Shown here piece by piece: positions 1-11,125 of a stretch of DNA of 64,000 bases (its first letter is position 1; each line of letters begins with the position of its first letter). The notes below the pieces were generated by a model that made no database searches, was not told the DNA's origin, and saw only the letters and a list, made by a program, of their open reading frames with translations. This DNA is from Azospirillum sp. RU38E (GTDB lineage: Bacteria > Pseudomonadota > Alphaproteobacteria > Azospirillales > Azospirillaceae): positions 62,001 to 126,000 of the forward strand of contig NZ_FZOI01000001.1 in NCBI RefSeq assembly GCF_900188385.1, in the 5' to 3' direction. Position numbers and translations under genes: made by a program.

Positions 1-30
1 GCGCGGGGTTTCATCTTGGGTTTGGCGGCA

Positions 31-564
31 ATGGTGCAGAGAACGGATACGGCCTTGGCCGACCTGCCGGACAACCGGCTGCGCCAGCTGGTGGATTATT
101 GGCGCGCGCGGCGGGGTGACCGGATCGCCCCGCCGCGTGCCGCATTGGACCCGGTAGATATTCCGGATCTTTTGCCATGGCTGTCCATCCTGGATGTGAC
201 CGATCACGGTTTTCAGACAAGATTGGCCGGAACAGGGTTGGAGGCTATCTGCGGCCGCCCCTTGACCGGGCTGCTGCTGGATCATGATTCCACCCAGCCG
301 CTGGAACTGACCCTGCTGTCCTGGCTGCGCCATGCCTGTGACCAGCGGGCGCCGATGCTGGTGCAGGCCACGCTGGCCGGACCGCGCACCCGGCTGGTGA
401 TGCAGGGCGTGATACTGCCTTTGTCCGGCGATGGCGACCATATCGACAAGCTGATCTGCGGTTGCGTTGCCCTGGGGGGGCTACCGCTTCCCGGTACAGG
501 GCGGCGGCCCCGCCCCGTGGCGCCCAGTCTGGTGGAATTCAGCGCCCACCGCCTGGAGGTTTGA
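31..564 (+). CDS. PAS domain protein (PAS_5-like), 177 aa
   Basis: A small cytosolic protein with the layout of the alphaproteobacterial PAS_5 family. A helical opening with the YWRARRGDR element is followed by a [17 protein letters not shown] strand segment and a single PAS-like core that ends near residue 150. No output domain is visible, so it probably acts as a stand-alone sensor or adaptor; ligand and partner are unknown. The ATG at 31 fits the usual family N-terminus. A TTG at 16 is in frame and the reading frame is open to the left edge, so a longer form cannot be excluded. It lies just upstream of mutS on the same strand. The family assignment is moderately secure and the function is not known. 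Confidence 0.6.
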   Translation: MVQRTDTALADLPDNRLRQLVDYWRARRGDRIAPPRAALDPVDIPDLLPWLSILDVTDHGFQTRLAGTGLEAICGRPLTGLLLDHDSTQPLELTLLSWLRHACDQRAPMLVQATLAGPRTRLVMQGVILPLSGDGDHIDKLICGCVALGGLPLPGTGRRPRPVAPSLVEFSAHRLEV

Positions 565-631
565 AGCGGGCCCGTCTGCGGTGCTAGGTTGGCGCCTTTC
601 CGCCCCGGCATCCGACGGACCCAGACCCCAA

Positions 632-3343
<2,712 letters not shown>

Positions 3344-4042
3344 TCAGGCAATCTCCGTCACCAGCTTGCCCAGGAAAGAGGCGGCGAAGGAGTCCAGCGT
3401 ATCGGCGCTGCGCACGAAAGCGCCGTGACCGGTAATGAGCTGGTCGGTATAATAATCCTCCAGCCAGTCATATTCGTTGAGAATGGCCAGCGCATTGACG
3501 CCGACATTGGCCGCCGCCGCATAGCCGCGGGCCGAGCGCGGATCGATGCCGGCATTGCTGAAGCCGTTGGAGACGACATCCAGCGTGCGCTTTTCGGTTT
3601 CAAACGGTGCCTTGTCCAGCAGGGCCACGGCCTGCACCACCGCATCGCCCAAAGCTGTGGAACCGCCCATGGCGACACCGGGCACGGCATCGATGGCGGC
3701 GGCGAAATCGCTGCAATCCTGCGGGCTGTGCAGGCGACGCCAGGGCACCAGGGTGGTCAGCGATTCCGGCCCGGCGAACTGGGCCAGCATCACTCCGATG
3801 GCACGGTTGCGCCCATCGCCCACGGCACCGGCCACGGCCGGGTTGCGGAAGGCGGCGGCATGGCCGCGCAACTGGAAATCCAGCAGGCGCGGGTCGATGC
3901 TGGCCGAGGCATCGACCGCCAGCATCAGCGCCACATCCACCCGTCCCAGGCTGCGATCCTGGGCGCGGGCAGGCACTGCCAGCGACAGGGCCGCCGGGGC
4001 AAGGGCCAGGGAGGTCAGAAACGCGCGTCTTGTCGGGGCCAA
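3344..4042 (-). CDS. DUF1194 (von Willebrand factor A-like) secreted protein
   Basis: A 232-residue exported protein with a VWA-type fold of the DUF1194 family. The N-terminus (TRRAFLTSLALAPAALSLAV, then PARAQ) looks like a twin-arginine signal peptide with a signal peptidase site. The mature part begins DVALMLAVDASASID, whose DxSxS is a MIDAS metal-binding motif, and continues to a GGSTALGDAV segment. The start is a TTG at 4040-4042 with a good GGGGAAG ribosome site; the longer open frame upstream only shadows mutY. It lies 17 bases after the mutY stop on the same strand, so the two are probably cotranscribed. It stops one base past the end of the convergent mutS. The ligand and role are unknown. 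Confidence 0.75.
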   Translation of the reverse strand: MAPTRRAFLTSLALAPAALSLAVPARAQDRSLGRVDVALMLAVDASASIDPRLLDFQLRGHAAAFRNPAVAGAVGDGRNRAIGVMLAQFAGPESLTTLVPWRRLHSPQDCSDFAAAIDAVPGVAMGGSTALGDAVVQAVALLDKAPFETEKRTLDVVSNGFSNAGIDPRSARGYAAAANVGVNALAILNEYDWLEDYYTDQLITGHGAFVRSADTLDSFAASFLGKLVTEIA

Positions 4043-4059
4043 GATGGCTTCCCCTGGGG

Positions 4060-5190
4060 TCAGGCGCCGCCCTTGGCCAGGGCGTGGCGCAGAATTTTCC
4101 GCATCACGGTCGGTAATGCCTCTTCCCCCAGCGCATCGGGCGCGACCCAGCGCAAATCCGTTGCGGGCGGGCTGGTCTTGATGCGGCCGGCCATGACGGC
4201 AATCTCGAACTCGAAATGGGTAAAAGTATGACGCACCAGTCCCGGCAACGGCTGCCATGCCACCCCGGCCAGCGGGGCATGGGGCAGGGCCTGGGCATTT
4301 CCCGGCATGGGCGCTGCCTCCCACGGGGTCGATGGCACCTCCATCATGCCGCCCAACAGCCCGCGTTCCTCCCGCCGGCGCAGGGCGATATGGCCTTGCG
4401 CGTCGCTCAGGACAAAGGCCACGGCCCGGCGCACCGGTTTGGCGGTCTTGGCCTGTTTGGCCGGCAGTTCGTCGGCAATGCCCAGGGCACGGGCCTGGCA
4501 CGGTTCCGCCCAGGGGCAGAGGATGCAGCGCGGCTTGCGCGGGGTGCAGATGGTGGCCCCCAGATCGAACAGGGCCTGGGTATAATCACCGGGCCGCCGG
4601 TCGGGCACCAGGGAAGCGGCATGGGCCTTCAGAATCGGCTTTGATCCCGGCAGCGGATCGGTAACGGCGTATAACCGCGCCATCACCCGTTCCACATTGC
4701 CATCCATGGCGGTGGCTGGCTGGTCGAAGGCGATGGCGCGGATGGCGGCGGCCGTATAGGCGCCGATGCCCGGCAGGGCCAACAGTGCGGCCTCCGCCAT
4801 CGGGAAGTGCCCGCCATGCTCCGTCGCCACCACCTGGGCGCATTTATGCAGGTTGCGGGCCCGCGCGTAATAGCCAAGCCCGGCCCAGGCGCGCAGCACA
4901 TCATCCAGATCGGCGGCGGCCAGATCGGTGACGCGGGGCCAGCGGGTCAGGAAATCCTGGAAATAGGGGCCGACGGTGGCCACGGTCGTCTGTTGCAGCA
5001 TGATTTCCGACAGCCAGACCCGATACGGGTCCGCCACCTCCCCGGCCAGAAAGCGCCAGGGCAGCACGCGACGGTGCCGGTCATACCATGCCAGCAGCAG
5101 CGGCGGCAGGGCACCATCCCCGCCTTGCCCCTGGTCAAGGGCGGCTGGCTTTGCTTTGATGGTGGCCTTGGGCTTGGAAGCGATAACCAT
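4060..5190 (-). CDS. mutY: A/G-specific adenine DNA glycosylase MutY
   Basis: Removes adenine mispaired with 8-oxoguanine or guanine in base-excision repair. Visible features: catalytic Glu62 in SEIMLQQT, helix-hairpin-helix LPGIGAYTA at 139-147, catalytic Asp163 in AMDGNVERV, and an iron-sulfur cluster loop with Cys215, Cys222, Cys225 and Cys231 (C-X6-C-X2-C-X5-C). A Nudix-like C-terminal domain for 8-oxoG recognition follows from about residue 245. At 376 residues it is of normal length. Its ATG shares a CATG palindrome with the start of the divergent dciA-like gene, so there is no intergenic space, and its promoter must lie inside that gene. The DUF1194 gene follows downstream. Confidence 0.95.
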   Translation of the reverse strand: MVIASKPKATIKAKPAALDQGQGGDGALPPLLLAWYDRHRRVLPWRFLAGEVADPYRVWLSEIMLQQTTVATVGPYFQDFLTRWPRVTDLAAADLDDVLRAWAGLGYYARARNLHKCAQVVATEHGGHFPMAEAALLALPGIGAYTAAAIRAIAFDQPATAMDGNVERVMARLYAVTDPLPGSKPILKAHAASLVPDRRPGDYTQALFDLGATICTPRKPRCILCPWAEPCQARALGIADELPAKQAKTAKPVRRAVAFVLSDAQGHIALRRREERGLLGGMMEVPSTPWEAAPMPGNAQALPHAPLAGVAWQPLPGLVRHTFTHFEFEIAVMAGRIKTSPPATDLRWVAPDALGEEALPTVMRKILRHALAKGGA

Positions 5191-5671
5191 GAATGAAACC
5201 TACCGCAACGCACCGGTGCGGCTGGGCCGCACCTTGAAAGATGTGGCCGGCAAGGCGCTTGGCAAGCACGGGCTTGCCTTTGGCGCACTGCTGACCGATT
5301 GGCCCAGCATCGTCGGTTCCCGTCTGGCGGACCAGACGTCACCGCTGAAACTGGCATTCCCGGCGGCACAGCGGGACAATGCCACCCTGCATCTGCGCGT
5401 CACCGGCCCCGCCGCCCTGCTGGTTCAGCATGAGGAGCCGTTGATCATCGAGAAGATCAACGCCTTCATGGGCTGGCGGGCGGTGGCGCGGTTGAAACTG
5501 GTGCATGGCGCCCCGGTTCTCAAGACCAAAAGCTATACCATCGCCCCGGTCCGCCGGCTTTCCCCGGTGGCCGAAGCCAAGCTGCATGACAGCACGGCCG
5601 GCGTGGAAGACCCGGAACTGCGCGAGGCGCTGGAACGGCTGGGCCGGGCCTTGGGGGCCACGGGGGTTTGA
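5189..5671 (+). CDS. DUF721/DciA-like protein
   Basis: A 160-residue DUF721 protein. The family includes DciA, the replicative helicase loader of most bacteria that lack DnaC. The N-terminal half carries the conserved LLTDWPSIVGSRLADQTSPLKL region and a beta-rich RDNATLHLRVTGPAALLVQHEEPLIIEKINAFMG stretch, shown here as two adjoining pieces, typical of the KH-like DciA fold. The tail is basic and likely disordered. The ATG at 5189 has a GGAAG ribosome site eight bases upstream. It overlaps the start codon of the divergent mutY by two bases. Family membership is clear; the helicase-loading role is inferred from the family. Confidence 0.8.
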   Translation: MNETYRNAPVRLGRTLKDVAGKALGKHGLAFGALLTDWPSIVGSRLADQTSPLKLAFPAAQRDNATLHLRVTGPAALLVQHEEPLIIEKINAFMGWRAVARLKLVHGAPVLKTKSYTIAPVRRLSPVAEAKLHDSTAGVEDPELREALERLGRALGATGV

Positions 5672-5774
5672 GGCTTGGTTCAATGTTTCACGTGGAGTTG
5701 GGGGTGGGGTTTCCACTGGCGCCGCTGTTTTTTGCGCCATGCATCGGGGTTGACTGACGACATTGGCCATTTCG

Positions 5775-5865
5775 CCACCGTCACCCCGGCGCAGGCCGGG
5801 GGCCAGGGGCCACGGGCGCTTTGCTCTACGAAACTGGACCTCGGCCTGCGCCGGGGTGACGGTGG
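5775..5865. repeat. REP-like ~85-bp palindrome, copy A
   Basis: Inverted repeat with outer arms CCACCGTCACC and GGTGACGGTGG followed inward by CCCCGGCGCAGGCC-type sequence. The unpaired core reads GCTTTGCTCTACGAA, the reverse orientation of copies B, C and D. It lies between the convergent dciA-like gene and an ABC binding-protein gene. It could act as a bidirectional terminator or RNA-end stabiliser. The rest of the 284-base gap shows no gene. Confidence 0.9.
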
Positions 5866-5955
5866 TAGAAGGTGGATGCTGATGGGGCCAGAACGGGTCA
5901 AGGGCAAGGAGGCAAGCCCCTCTCCCTTGACCCAATGGTCAACCTTTCCCCGCCC

Positions 5956-7554
5956 TTATGGCGTCAGTTCCAGATATTGCGACAGGTTAAAGTCCGTCGG
6001 GTTGGGCACCCAGCCTTTCAGCTTGGGGCTGACCAGCCGGCGGCGGGTATTATGGTGCAGGGTGATGATGCTGTTGCTTTCCAGGGCCAGCGTTTCCGCC
6101 TTGGCCAGCAGTTCGGCGCGCTTGGCCGGGTCGCTCTGGATATTCGCCTCATCCAGCAACCGGTCGTAATCGGCACTCTTGTAACCGGGCAGGTTCTGCT
6201 GCTCCACGTCGCTGCGGAACAATTGCAGGAAGGAATTGGCGTCCGGATAGTCACCGATCCAGGCGTAATAGAGCACGTCCTTATAGGCTTTTTCATTGCC
6301 GATATTGGCGACGACGCGGAATTCCTGGTTGTTCAAGTTGGTCTGCACGCCCAGCTTCTGCTTCCACATGGCGGCCACGGCGACATTCACCTTGCGGGCA
6401 TTGTCGCTGGTGTAATGCAGCACCTCCACTTCCGGCAGCGGCTTGCCGCCGGGGCCGTAACCGGCTTCAGCCAGCAGCTTCCTGGCCATGGCGTCGCGTT
6501 CGGCCTGGGTCTGTTTGGTCCAGGGCAGGCGCGGCGGCTCATACCCGCCGACATTGCCGGGGGGCGTGAAGCTCCAGGCCGGCAATTCCCCGCCACCGAT
6601 CACCTTTTCGGCAATCACCTCCCGGTCGATGGCCAGCGCCAGGGCGGCGCGCAGCTTGGGGTTTGATTTCCACGGCTCGTGCGTCAGGTTGAACGACAGG
6701 TAATAGGTGGAATAGGTCGGGCCGGCGATATAGGCATCTTTCAGATTTTCCTGTGCCCATTTGATCTGGGCATTGGGCAGGGTGGATGTGCTGTCCAGTT
6801 CGCCGGCGCGGAACTTCTTGAATTCCGTTTCCTGGTTATCGATGGGGTAGGAGAAGACGGTGTCGATCTTCACCTTGGCCGCGTCGTAATAATAGGGGTT
6901 CTTTACTTCCTTGATATGGCTCTGCGGCACATTCTCGGCCAGCATATAGGCGCCATTGCTGACCAGATGGCCGGGGGCCGTGAAGCTTTCCCCATATTTT
7001 TCCAGGCTGGCCCGGTGCAGCGGGAACAGGGCCACATGCTGCAGCGAGGCCAGGAAATAGCCGGTGGGCTTGGTCAGGGTGACCTTGAGGGTGTGATCAT
7101 CCAGCGCTTCCACGCCCAGGCTTTCCGGCGGCTTCTTACCGCTGGTGATCTCCTGTCCATTCACCATGGGCCAGACGAAGTAACCATAGGGCGACGCCGT
7201 CTTCGGGTTGGCCAGCCGGCGCCAGGCATAGACGAAATCCGCCGCCGTCACCGGGCTGCCGTCGGACCATTTGGCATCGGCGCGCAGCTTGAACGTATAG
7301 ATTTTGCCATCAGTGCTCAGCTCATAGCTGGCGGCGACGCCGTTGCGACGGCCGCCCTTGGCATCCAGGGTGAACAACCCTTCGAACAGATCATAGATGA
7401 TGAAGGCGGCGGGCTGAATCTCCGACTTGGTGGGGTCCAGCGTGTCGGGGGCGGCGGCGGTGCCACGGCGATAGATCATCTCTGCGGTGGCCGGCTGCGT
7501 CAACAGGATGCCGGCCAGACCGACAGCGGCAATTATTGTCCGTTTCATGGGCAT
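5956..7554 (-). CDS. Peptide-type ABC transporter substrate-binding protein (SBP family 5)
   Basis: Periplasmic binding protein of the OppA/DppA family (SBP_bac_5). After a Sec signal peptide (MKRTIIAAVGLAGILLTQPATA) the mature protein begins with the RRGTAAAPDTLDPTKSEI element and has the long bilobal architecture expected of this family, about 530 residues. Conserved landmarks are DLFEGLFTLDAKGG, SPVTAADFVYAWRRLANPKT and LRAALALAIDREVIAEKV. It probably captures oligopeptides. ATG 7554 is chosen; ATG 7548 and TTG 7566 are alternatives. A close paralogue lies directly upstream on the same strand. No permease or ATPase gene is nearby, so it must work with a transporter encoded elsewhere. Confidence 0.88.
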   Translation of the reverse strand: MPMKRTIIAAVGLAGILLTQPATAEMIYRRGTAAAPDTLDPTKSEIQPAAFIIYDLFEGLFTLDAKGGRRNGVAASYELSTDGKIYTFKLRADAKWSDGSPVTAADFVYAWRRLANPKTASPYGYFVWPMVNGQEITSGKKPPESLGVEALDDHTLKVTLTKPTGYFLASLQHVALFPLHRASLEKYGESFTAPGHLVSNGAYMLAENVPQSHIKEVKNPYYYDAAKVKIDTVFSYPIDNQETEFKKFRAGELDSTSTLPNAQIKWAQENLKDAYIAGPTYSTYYLSFNLTHEPWKSNPKLRAALALAIDREVIAEKVIGGGELPAWSFTPPGNVGGYEPPRLPWTKQTQAERDAMARKLLAEAGYGPGGKPLPEVEVLHYTSDNARKVNVAVAAMWKQKLGVQTNLNNQEFRVVANIGNEKAYKDVLYYAWIGDYPDANSFLQLFRSDVEQQNLPGYKSADYDRLLDEANIQSDPAKRAELLAKAETLALESNSIITLHHNTRRRLVSPKLKGWVPNPTDFNLSQYLELTP

Positions 7555-7658
7555 GGGATCACTCAAGAACTGGGGTTTTTCTGGGGGGACGGGACAACTG
7601 CCGCTGTTATTTTGGGATGGTTCCCCGGCCTTGCCGGCCGGGGTTGGGGGACGGGGTC

Positions 7659-9248
7659 TTAGCCGATATCCAGCCAGCGGGACGGGTTCTGGTCCAGCGG
7701 GGTCGGCTGCCAGCCCTTCACCTTGGGCGAAACCAGCCGGCGGCGGTTATTATGGATGATGGGGGCGACCGGGAAATCCGCTTGATACATCCGCTCCGCC
7801 TCGCCCAGCAGGGCGGCGCGGCGGGCCGGATCCAGGCTGGCATTGGCCTCATCCAGCTTCTGGTCGAAGGCCGGGTTCTTATAGGCCGCCAGATTCTGCT
7901 GTTCCACATCGCTGCGCAGCAGTTTCAGGAAGTTGATCGGATCGGGGAAATCGCCGACCCAGCCATAATAGATGATATCCTTGTAGCTCTTCTGGTTGCC
8001 GATGCTGGCCACCACGCGGAATTCCTGGTTGTTCAGGTTGGTCTGCACACCCAGCACCTGCTTCCACATGGCGGAGACGGCCACCATGATGCGCTTGGAA
8101 TTCTCATTGGTGGAATGCAGCACCTCCACTTCCGGCAGCACCTTGCCGCCAGGGCCATAACCGGCCTCGGCGAACAGCTTCTTGGCCATCGCGTTGCGGT
8201 CGGCTTGTGTTTTAGCGCGCCAGTCCGGCTGGGGCGGTTCATAGCCCGCCACCTTGCCGCTGGGCGTAAAGCTGTAGGCCGGCAGCAGATCGCCATTCAT
8301 CACTTTTTCGGTGATCACCTCCCGGTCAATGGCCAGCGACAGGGCGGCGCGCAGCTTGGGGTTTGACTTCCACGGCTCACGCGTCAGGTTGAAGGCCAGA
8401 TAGAAAGTGGAATAGGTGGGGGTCGGCGTATAGGCGTCCTTGGCCTCCGTGCGGGCCCAGTTCACCTGCGTGACCGGCAGGCTATAGGTCGTGTCCAGTT
8501 CGCCGGCGCGGAAGCGTTTCAGCTCCGTATCCAGATTCTCGGTCACGAAATGATAGACGGTGTCGATCTTCACGGCGGCCGCATCATAATAATGCGGGTT
8601 GCGCACCAGCTTGTAATGGGTCTGCGGGATCATTTCCGCCAGTTGATAAGCACCGTTGGAAACCGGCTTGGCCCCTTCCGCCCCCGGCTTCACCGGTGAC
8701 AGGGATTGGTGCGACAATTGCCCCAGGAAATAGGCGGCCGGCTCCTTCAGGCTGACCTTCAAGGTGCGGTCATCCAGCGCGGTGACGCCCAGCGCCTCCA
8801 GCGGCTTGCGCCCGGCGGACACATCGGCCCCGTTTTCCAGCACCCAGACGAAATAGCCATAGGGGGAGGCGGTTTTCGGGTCGGCCAGCCGGCGCCAGGC
8901 ATAGACGAAATCGCCCGCCGTCACGGCACTGCCATCGGACCATTTGCCATTGGCGCGCAGGTGGAAAATATAGGTCTTGCCATCGGGCGAGACCTCCCAG
9001 CGTTCTGCCGCCCCCGCCTTGGGCTCCCCGTCGGGGCCGGGGGTCAATAGCCCTTCATAAAGATCGTAGATGATGAGGGAGGAATTATGCAGTTCCGCCT
9101 TGCCGGGGTCCAGCGTATCGGGGGCGGGGCCGGTGCCCCGGCGCAGCACCTTGCCATCGGCGGCAAAAACGGGGGGGATGGTACCGGCCAGCGCCAGGGT
9201 CAGGGCGCTGCTTGCCAGGAAGGAACGGCGGGAAACGGAATGCTGCAT
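7659..9248 (-). CDS. Peptide-type ABC substrate-binding protein with Tat-like signal
   Basis: A second SBP_bac_5 protein, 529 residues, clearly paralogous to its downstream neighbour. The two share stretches such as TAGDFVYAWRRLADPKTASP versus TAADFVYAWRRLANPKTASP, and near-identical ALAIDREV/SLAIDREV segments. Its N-terminus carries a twin-arginine motif (SRRSFLASS) ahead of a hydrophobic segment, unlike the Sec-type signal of the other copy. The start is ATG 9248 with GAGAGG five bases upstream. About 100 bases separate the two genes, which are likely cotranscribed. It probably binds oligopeptides; the pair suggests duplication with divergence in export route and perhaps specificity. Confidence 0.88.
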   Translation of the reverse strand: MQHSVSRRSFLASSALTLALAGTIPPVFAADGKVLRRGTGPAPDTLDPGKAELHNSSLIIYDLYEGLLTPGPDGEPKAGAAERWEVSPDGKTYIFHLRANGKWSDGSAVTAGDFVYAWRRLADPKTASPYGYFVWVLENGADVSAGRKPLEALGVTALDDRTLKVSLKEPAAYFLGQLSHQSLSPVKPGAEGAKPVSNGAYQLAEMIPQTHYKLVRNPHYYDAAAVKIDTVYHFVTENLDTELKRFRAGELDTTYSLPVTQVNWARTEAKDAYTPTPTYSTFYLAFNLTREPWKSNPKLRAALSLAIDREVITEKVMNGDLLPAYSFTPSGKVAGYEPPQPDWRAKTQADRNAMAKKLFAEAGYGPGGKVLPEVEVLHSTNENSKRIMVAVSAMWKQVLGVQTNLNNQEFRVVASIGNQKSYKDIIYYGWVGDFPDPINFLKLLRSDVEQQNLAAYKNPAFDQKLDEANASLDPARRAALLGEAERMYQADFPVAPIIHNNRRRLVSPKVKGWQPTPLDQNPSRWLDIG

Positions 9249-9433
9249 CATGGCCTCTCGGTCGGGGCGGTTGCCGGAAACGCTAAGCGCAACCGTGGCC
9301 CCGCGCAATCATATGGTTGCCGAAAGGGCGCATTCGGCGTTGCACAACGGGGCCCGCGACAAAATTGCGCATTATGCTAAGCTCCCGCACAACCAACCCA
9401 ATTTCTCCCCTCCCTTCCTTGGCAGGAAACATC

Positions 9434-10171
9434 ATGTTCGAATGGTTGTCCGACCCCAATGCCTGGGCCAGCCTGTTGACGCTGACCGCGTTGGAGATCG
9501 TGCTGGGCATCGACAATATTATTTTCATCTCCATCATGGCCAACCGGCTGCCGGAACATCAGCAGGCCAAGGCACGCCAGTTTGGTCTGGCGCTGGCCCT
9601 GATCAGCCGGTTGGCGCTGCTGGCCTCCATCGCCTGGATCGTCAAGCTGACCGACCCGATCTTTACCGTCTTTGATATGGGGATTTCGGTCCGTGACCTG
9701 ATCCTGCTCTTCGGTGGTCTGTTCCTGCTCTATAAGGGCACAGCGGAAATCCACCACACGATGGAAGGCCATGCCGAAGATGGCGGGCCGGCGCGGGCGG
9801 CGGCCACCTTCAGCGGCGTGATCATGCAGATCATGGTGCTGGATATCGTCTTCTCCCTGGACAGCGTGATTACCGCCGTCGGCATGGCCAGCCAGTTGCC
9901 GGTGATGATCACCGCCGTGGTCATCGCCGTTGCCGTCATGCTGTTTGCCGCCGGCCCCACCAGCCGTTTCGTGCAGAATCACCCGACGGTGAAGATGCTG
10001 GCCCTCAGCTTCCTGATCCTGGTCGGGGTGGCGCTGATCGCCGACGGGCTGCATTTCCACATTCCCAAGGGTTATCTTTACTTCGCCATTGCCTTCTCGG
10101 TGGCGGTGGAAATGCTCAATCTGGCAGCCTCCAAGCGCCGCCGGCGCAAGGAAGGGGCGGCGGGCCACTGA
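9434..10171 (+). CDS. TerC family integral membrane protein
   Basis: A 245-residue polytopic inner-membrane protein of the TerC/Alx family, linked to tellurite resistance, manganese export and metal loading of secreted proteins. Diagnostic segments are LTALEIVLGIDNIIFISI near the N-terminus and IVLDIVFSLDSVITAVGMA-like sequence (IMVLDIVFSLDSVITAVG) mid-protein, each with intramembrane acidic residues. About seven hydrophobic segments are visible and the C-terminus is basic (KRRRRK). ATG 9434 has AGGA seven bases upstream. The 185-base upstream gap holds no yybP-ykoY-like leader that I can recognise. A strong terminator follows, so the unit is probably monocistronic. Confidence 0.88.
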   Translation: MFEWLSDPNAWASLLTLTALEIVLGIDNIIFISIMANRLPEHQQAKARQFGLALALISRLALLASIAWIVKLTDPIFTVFDMGISVRDLILLFGGLFLLYKGTAEIHHTMEGHAEDGGPARAAATFSGVIMQIMVLDIVFSLDSVITAVGMASQLPVMITAVVIAVAVMLFAAGPTSRFVQNHPTVKMLALSFLILVGVALIADGLHFHIPKGYLYFAIAFSVAVEMLNLAASKRRRRKEGAAGH

Positions 10172-10198
10172 CCCTTTGCCTATCCTGTGCTATGTGAA

Positions 10199-10225
10199 GG
10201 GGGCGGCGTTCGGCCGCCCCCTTTT
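10199..10225 (+). terminator. Rho-independent terminator after terC-like gene
   Basis: A perfect 9-bp stem (GGGGGCGGC pairs with GCCGCCCCC) with loop GTTCG, followed directly by TTTT. It lies 28 bases past the TerC stop and just before the ModE-like gene. Confidence 0.88.
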
Positions 10226-10251
10226 CTTTGCCCCGTCACCGCCGGTTCCCT

Positions 10252-10620
10252 ATGCCGATCCGCCTTACCCTGCGTCTGGATTTCGCCAATGGTCACCGGC
10301 TGGGCCCCGGCAAGGTGCGGCTGCTGGAAGCGATTGACGAACATGGTTCCATCTCTGCCGCCGGGCGGGCGCTGGGCATGTCCTATCGCCGGGCCTGGCT
10401 GTTGCTGGATGAAATCAACCGAGCCTTCACCCAGCCCGCCGTCGCCGGGCAAACCGGGGGCAGCGGCGGCGGCGGCACGGCCCTGACCGACTGGGGGCGC
10501 GAACTGGTCACGCTTTATCGCGGGCTGGAGGCCAGCAGCAGCGGCGCCGGGGCCGGTGCGCTGGGCCGGATCGATGCCATGTTGAACCCGGCTGAAGCGC
10601 ACGAAATCCCGAAGAAATAA
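10252..10620 (+). CDS. ModE N-terminal-like winged-helix transcriptional regulator
   Basis: A 122-residue DNA-binding protein consisting of only the LysR-like winged-helix domain of the ModE family, with no molybdate-binding (TOBE) domain. The helix-turn-helix is EHGSISAAGRALGMSYRRAW. A short Gly-rich loop (GGSGGGGTALTDWG) replaces the usual GGxxGGGA/TxLT wing element. Such stand-alone ModE-like proteins usually control molybdenum or related metal genes, but none is adjacent. ATG 10252 is preferred. It lies 19 bases upstream of the phosphatase gene on the same strand. Confidence 0.75.
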   Translation: MPIRLTLRLDFANGHRLGPGKVRLLEAIDEHGSISAAGRALGMSYRRAWLLLDEINRAFTQPAVAGQTGGSGGGGTALTDWGRELVTLYRGLEASSSGAGAGALGRIDAMLNPAEAHEIPKK

Positions 10621-10639
10621 CGTTACCGGTCACGATAAA

Positions 10640-11113
10640 ATGATCAATATCCTGTTTGTTTGCACGGGCAATATCTGTCGCTCCCCCACCGCGGAGGGCG
10701 TGTTCCGGCATCTGGTGGACAAGGAAGGCCTGTCCGACCGGCTGTCGGTCGATAGTGCTGGCACCCATGCCTATCATGTCGGGGAAAGCCCGGATCACCG
10801 TTCCATCGCCGCCGCCGCCCGGCGCGGCTATGACCTGTCGGATCTGCGGGCGCGCGTGCTGGTGCCGGCCGATTATGACCGGTTTGACCTGCTGCTGGCG
10901 ATGGATCGCGGGCATCTGGAGATTATGCGGCGCAAGCAGCCGCCGGGATCGACGGCGCGGCTGGCCCTGTTCATGGCCGAAGCCCAAGCCCCCCTGACCA
11001 ACCGCGACGTGCCCGACCCCTATTATGGGGAGGGACGCCATTTCGGGGAGGTGCTGGATATGGTGGAAGCCGGCAGCCGGGCCTGGATCAAAGTTCTGAC
11101 TTCTCAGGCGTGA
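10640..11113 (+). CDS. Low-molecular-weight protein-tyrosine phosphatase
   Basis: A 157-residue cytosolic phosphatase. The P-loop C-X5-R signature is VCTGNICRS, with catalytic nucleophile Cys8 and Arg14. The general acid is Asp126 in the VPDPYY motif. Length and both motifs match functional family members, which dephosphorylate tyrosine kinases of exopolysaccharide systems or other targets. It follows the ModE-like regulator by 19 bases and is probably cotranscribed. No partner kinase is visible nearby, so the substrate is unknown. It ends convergently, 12 bases from the Nudix gene. Confidence 0.92.
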   Translation: MINILFVCTGNICRSPTAEGVFRHLVDKEGLSDRLSVDSAGTHAYHVGESPDHRSIAAAARRGYDLSDLRARVLVPADYDRFDLLLAMDRGHLEIMRRKQPPGSTARLALFMAEAQAPLTNRDVPDPYYGEGRHFGEVLDMVEAGSRAWIKVLTSQA

Positions 11114-11125
11114 CCGGTAACGATT

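Noticed and set aside
9249-9433. Manganese (yybP-ykoY) riboswitch before the TerC gene
   Set aside because: Common for TerC/Alx genes elsewhere, but the conserved loop sequences are not visible here.
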